NCBI RefSeq assembly: GCF_014805685.1 | Contig: NC_060885.1 | Coordinates: 12,255,132 to 12,319,131, forward strand | DNA from: Silurus meridionalis | Lineage: Eukaryota > Chordata > Actinopteri > Siluriformes > Siluridae | Length of the DNA stretch: 64,000 bases | Direction: 5' to 3' | Shown here: positions 61,378-64,000 of the stretch, one piece after another | Position numbering within the stretch: position 1 is the first letter of the stretch | Layout: each line of letters begins with the position of its first letter | Made by a program: the position numbers and the translations under genes | Notes under the pieces: model-generated | Told to the model about the DNA's origin: nothing | The model's database searches: none | Seen by the model: only the letters and a program-made list of their open reading frames with translations

Positions 61378-64000
61378 TTTTATCTATTAGCACAGCTATG
61401 CTAGCAAAACGCGGAGTAATACATGAAGTAATTGTTGTTGCACAATTGTTTTTGTACTACTTACTTTCAGCGCTAGATGGCGCATGCACATAGCACATTT
61501 TAAAAACTGTTTCAGGCAACGATCTTTACAACAGGAAGTGGCTTCTTTACACTTTTTAGATTTCACTTTATTAGATTTACTAAGATTTCATCACATTTTT
61601 GTCACTGGGTCACAGCCAGACCTCCATTACTTTAATAAATTCTCATAAAGCCATCATCTATTTTCTTAATGGAGCATTTCTTAATTCCTGACCATGGATG
61701 GCTGGCACGATCAAAACTGTGTATTATAATAAGGATTTCAACTCTTAAATGTGTTCATGATGTGACACTTAAGATCCCATGAGTCTTTAAAATTATTTAA
61801 TATTTATAATTTTCCCTCCCTGATCAATAGGACAAAATCATTTCACACTAATGCCTTTAAACTGATTAAGTCATTGATTACTTGGGGTCCTAAACAGCTA
61901 ATCCCTGCTTCTGTCACCTTAGTGAACACTAATTCCTGCAACAGAAAAAAGTCCCTTTCACAAACTTAATGAGATTCTATTTATTTTTTACCTACTTAAT
62001 AGTCCTGTCTGCTTGTGTGAGCATGTGTCTCCTTTTATCTTGATAAATCACAAGATAAATGTGTTACTTACAGTCTTACAGAATATAATCTCAGATCAAT
62101 TACAGGAACAAGGGACAGAGTGATGTCATTTTGTGTAACGCCCTGAAACACAACACTGCATATTCCGCATATGTCTGCAGTACTTAGCTACCAGTAAATG
62201 TAATTCAAACTATAAGATAATACACTCATGCTGCTTTTAAAAATTATTGTCATGAGCATTTGTAGGTTGGTTGGAACTGTAGCACAGTTGCTCACTAGAC
62301 ACAGGGATCTCATTGTCAGTGATAATGTAGAGAGAAATGTAGAAGTTAGTTCTTTTCTCTGAATGTTTAGCTGCCCTGTGACACTGCATACAGAATGCAA
62401 TAGTGCTAAAATGTGACATGCTTTACATGGTTTGGAGGAAGCTTTCATCTTTGATATTTGGAAGTTGTTGCATAATAGCGTAAACTTGATAGGGAATTGA
62501 TAAATTACCAGTCTGGAGGGAAATGGGCTATAAAAATGACCTCACAATCCTGGCAATAAAGAAGACCAGCCTCTATCAGTAATAGTAAATGGAAATTGTA
62601 ATCCTCCAGCATACTAAGACATTCTTTACACATTCTATTGAGATCAAATGGTGGTCAATTGTCCACAAACATTTGGGTTTGTATATCACAGTACACAATA
62701 GGGCCTGGAGCCTGTTGAGCATTTAACTATAATAATATAATATAGTCTTATAATTCCTTACGCATAACATCATAACTCAAAGAATACACCCATTTACACC
62801 ATATGCTTTGATACCAGGTACTGCAATTATGTACTAATCTGCACAAAATAATACATAATGCTTGCATATCTGCCAGAAAGGTCTCTAATTATCTCTAAAA
62901 AAACAAAATCATATTCTCTATGCACCACAATTCTTTAGACAATTTGCAATTAACCCATTTAGAACCTTGTATTGTTACTCAAGGAATTTTCTTACAACAT
63001 CTTTTTACAGCATGGAGCATCACAGTAAATTAAAGTAACTAATAAACTATCTAGTGTTATTTAAACGCATTTAGAAATGATCTGTATGTTATTAACGCAA
63101 ACGGGAAACATTCGAAATAAGAATTATCCTTTCACTATCCCTCAGGATGACTCTGGAGTCTTTACAATGTATAGCTACAGCAGTTTAACGGCTGCAAAGA
63201 AACAGTAGGAAGAAAAAAAGTACTACTTATTTACTAAGTTTTCAATCCTTATAGGATTTGACAGAACCTGCCAAAAGAAATCCCCAACATCAAAATTGTA
63301 CATTTTCAATGCGAGGCCACAGATGAATAATATTTGGAGTGTTTGTTATAAAAAAAGACTGGTGTACGCTAGAGCCAGAATGCTCTGATGCATTGTTTGC
63401 GTTTGATCCCAAGCTTAGCCTTTTGACTCAGAATAAAATATCAAATCTATTTCAGCTGAGTGCCTCCTCCGATACAGAATGAGTGAATTATTTATGTAGG
63501 CTTCTCGAAAAGCTCGAGTGAGACACAAGGCACCCCGGTGGCCTGGAAGACCAGCTGCATATTAAAAAGTGGAGCTCCCTCATAAACAGGGCATGAGAAC
63601 ATCATCCATGCTGTCAGTTTAAAGAACTCACACTAACACTGCCAGAAACAAGTTTAAGAAGTCAGCAACGAAAGACGGACCATGAGAGTTGATTTTGACC
63701 TCATGCTCCTCTATAAAGAAACACAGAGCTGCGGAAAAAACGAGCGCAATCCTGTTGAGAACAATGTAAATAACATCACAAGTATTTCTCATCTGTTGTT
63801 TTCTGTTTCACTGTGGATCCTCTGTGGTGTGATAGGTGTGGTTGCTTCACCTCAGCACCATATGTTTATCGTGGCAGCGTGAGCATAAGAGTAGTTTACC
63901 AAAGCTGTGAGAATATCTCATGTTTCATTTAGTACTCATCAATGGCTCGGCTCCAAACGAGCTGCTCAGTAAGGATTCACTTTTTCGTCTGTTTCTCACC
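61375..64000. other. No gene securely recognised
   Basis: Several splice-bounded short open stretches exist on the minus strand (for example 62142-62080), but none has clear family similarity. The upstream SAM exons of blnk could lie here or beyond the window. Confidence 0.35.

Noticed and set aside
63620..63705. Minus-strand stretch with good splice sites encoding a 'SHGPSFVADFLNLF' peptide
   Set aside because: It faintly recalls the first SAM helix (LADYF), but it lacks the conserved Trp and any convincing match, and its best frame runs to a stop just past the donor. Not annotated as an exon.
63930..63972. Possible 36-nt plus-strand exon with acceptor 'tttcatttag' and donor GTAAGG at the window edge
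   Set aside because: All three frames are open, but none is recognisable and the context is cut off by the window end.

Overview
The window is nuclear DNA from a ray-finned fish, most likely an otophysan such as a catfish. This rests on intron-rich genes with vertebrate splice signals, an AT-rich background, many Tc1/mariner-type fragments, fish-type LINE tails (L2-like, L1-like and another non-LTR family), a tRNA-Glu-derived SINE and abundant CA/TA microsatellites. The species cannot be fixed from the sequence alone.

Three protein-coding genes were reconstructed exon by exon, each with an uninterrupted joined frame. From left to right they are ccnj (cyclin J, minus strand, five coding exons, 366 aa), znf518a (zinc-finger protein 518A, plus strand, a 5' non-coding exon in a CpG-rich promoter plus two coding exons, 1022 aa) and blnk (B-cell linker, minus strand, twenty coding exons over about 27 kb, 409 aa). 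CCNJ, ZNF518A and BLNK are also neighbours on human chromosome 10q24, so the block is conserved synteny. znf518a and blnk converge tail to tail near 20-21.5 kb. ccnj and znf518a are divergently arranged, with ccnj pointing away from the other two.

The main unexpected signal is a 47-nt minus-strand exon at 59103-59149, about 11 kb upstream of the canonical blnk start. It encodes NLSDNDLSKFSLIHRP and joins in phase to blnk exon 2. Across that junction the product resembles the end of the SLP-76 (LCP2) SAM domain. Mammalian BLNK lacks a SAM domain, so this fish gene appears to retain an alternative SAM-containing N-terminus next to the usual leucine-rich one. The exons for the start of the SAM domain were not securely found and may lie beyond 64 kb.

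The rest is intron, UTR and intergenic DNA filled with transposon debris: a TIR-bounded block at 35.4-39.2 kb carrying two broken L2-like copies, a DNA transposon at 25.4-28.3 kb carrying an L1-like insertion, a head-to-head Tc1 rearrangement at 49.7-52.0 kb interrupted by a LINE, an internally deleted mariner at 52.3-53.0 kb, several MITE families and a 100-bp-armed inverted repeat at 42.3-42.5 kb. Region 60.3-64 kb has no gene that could be supported.
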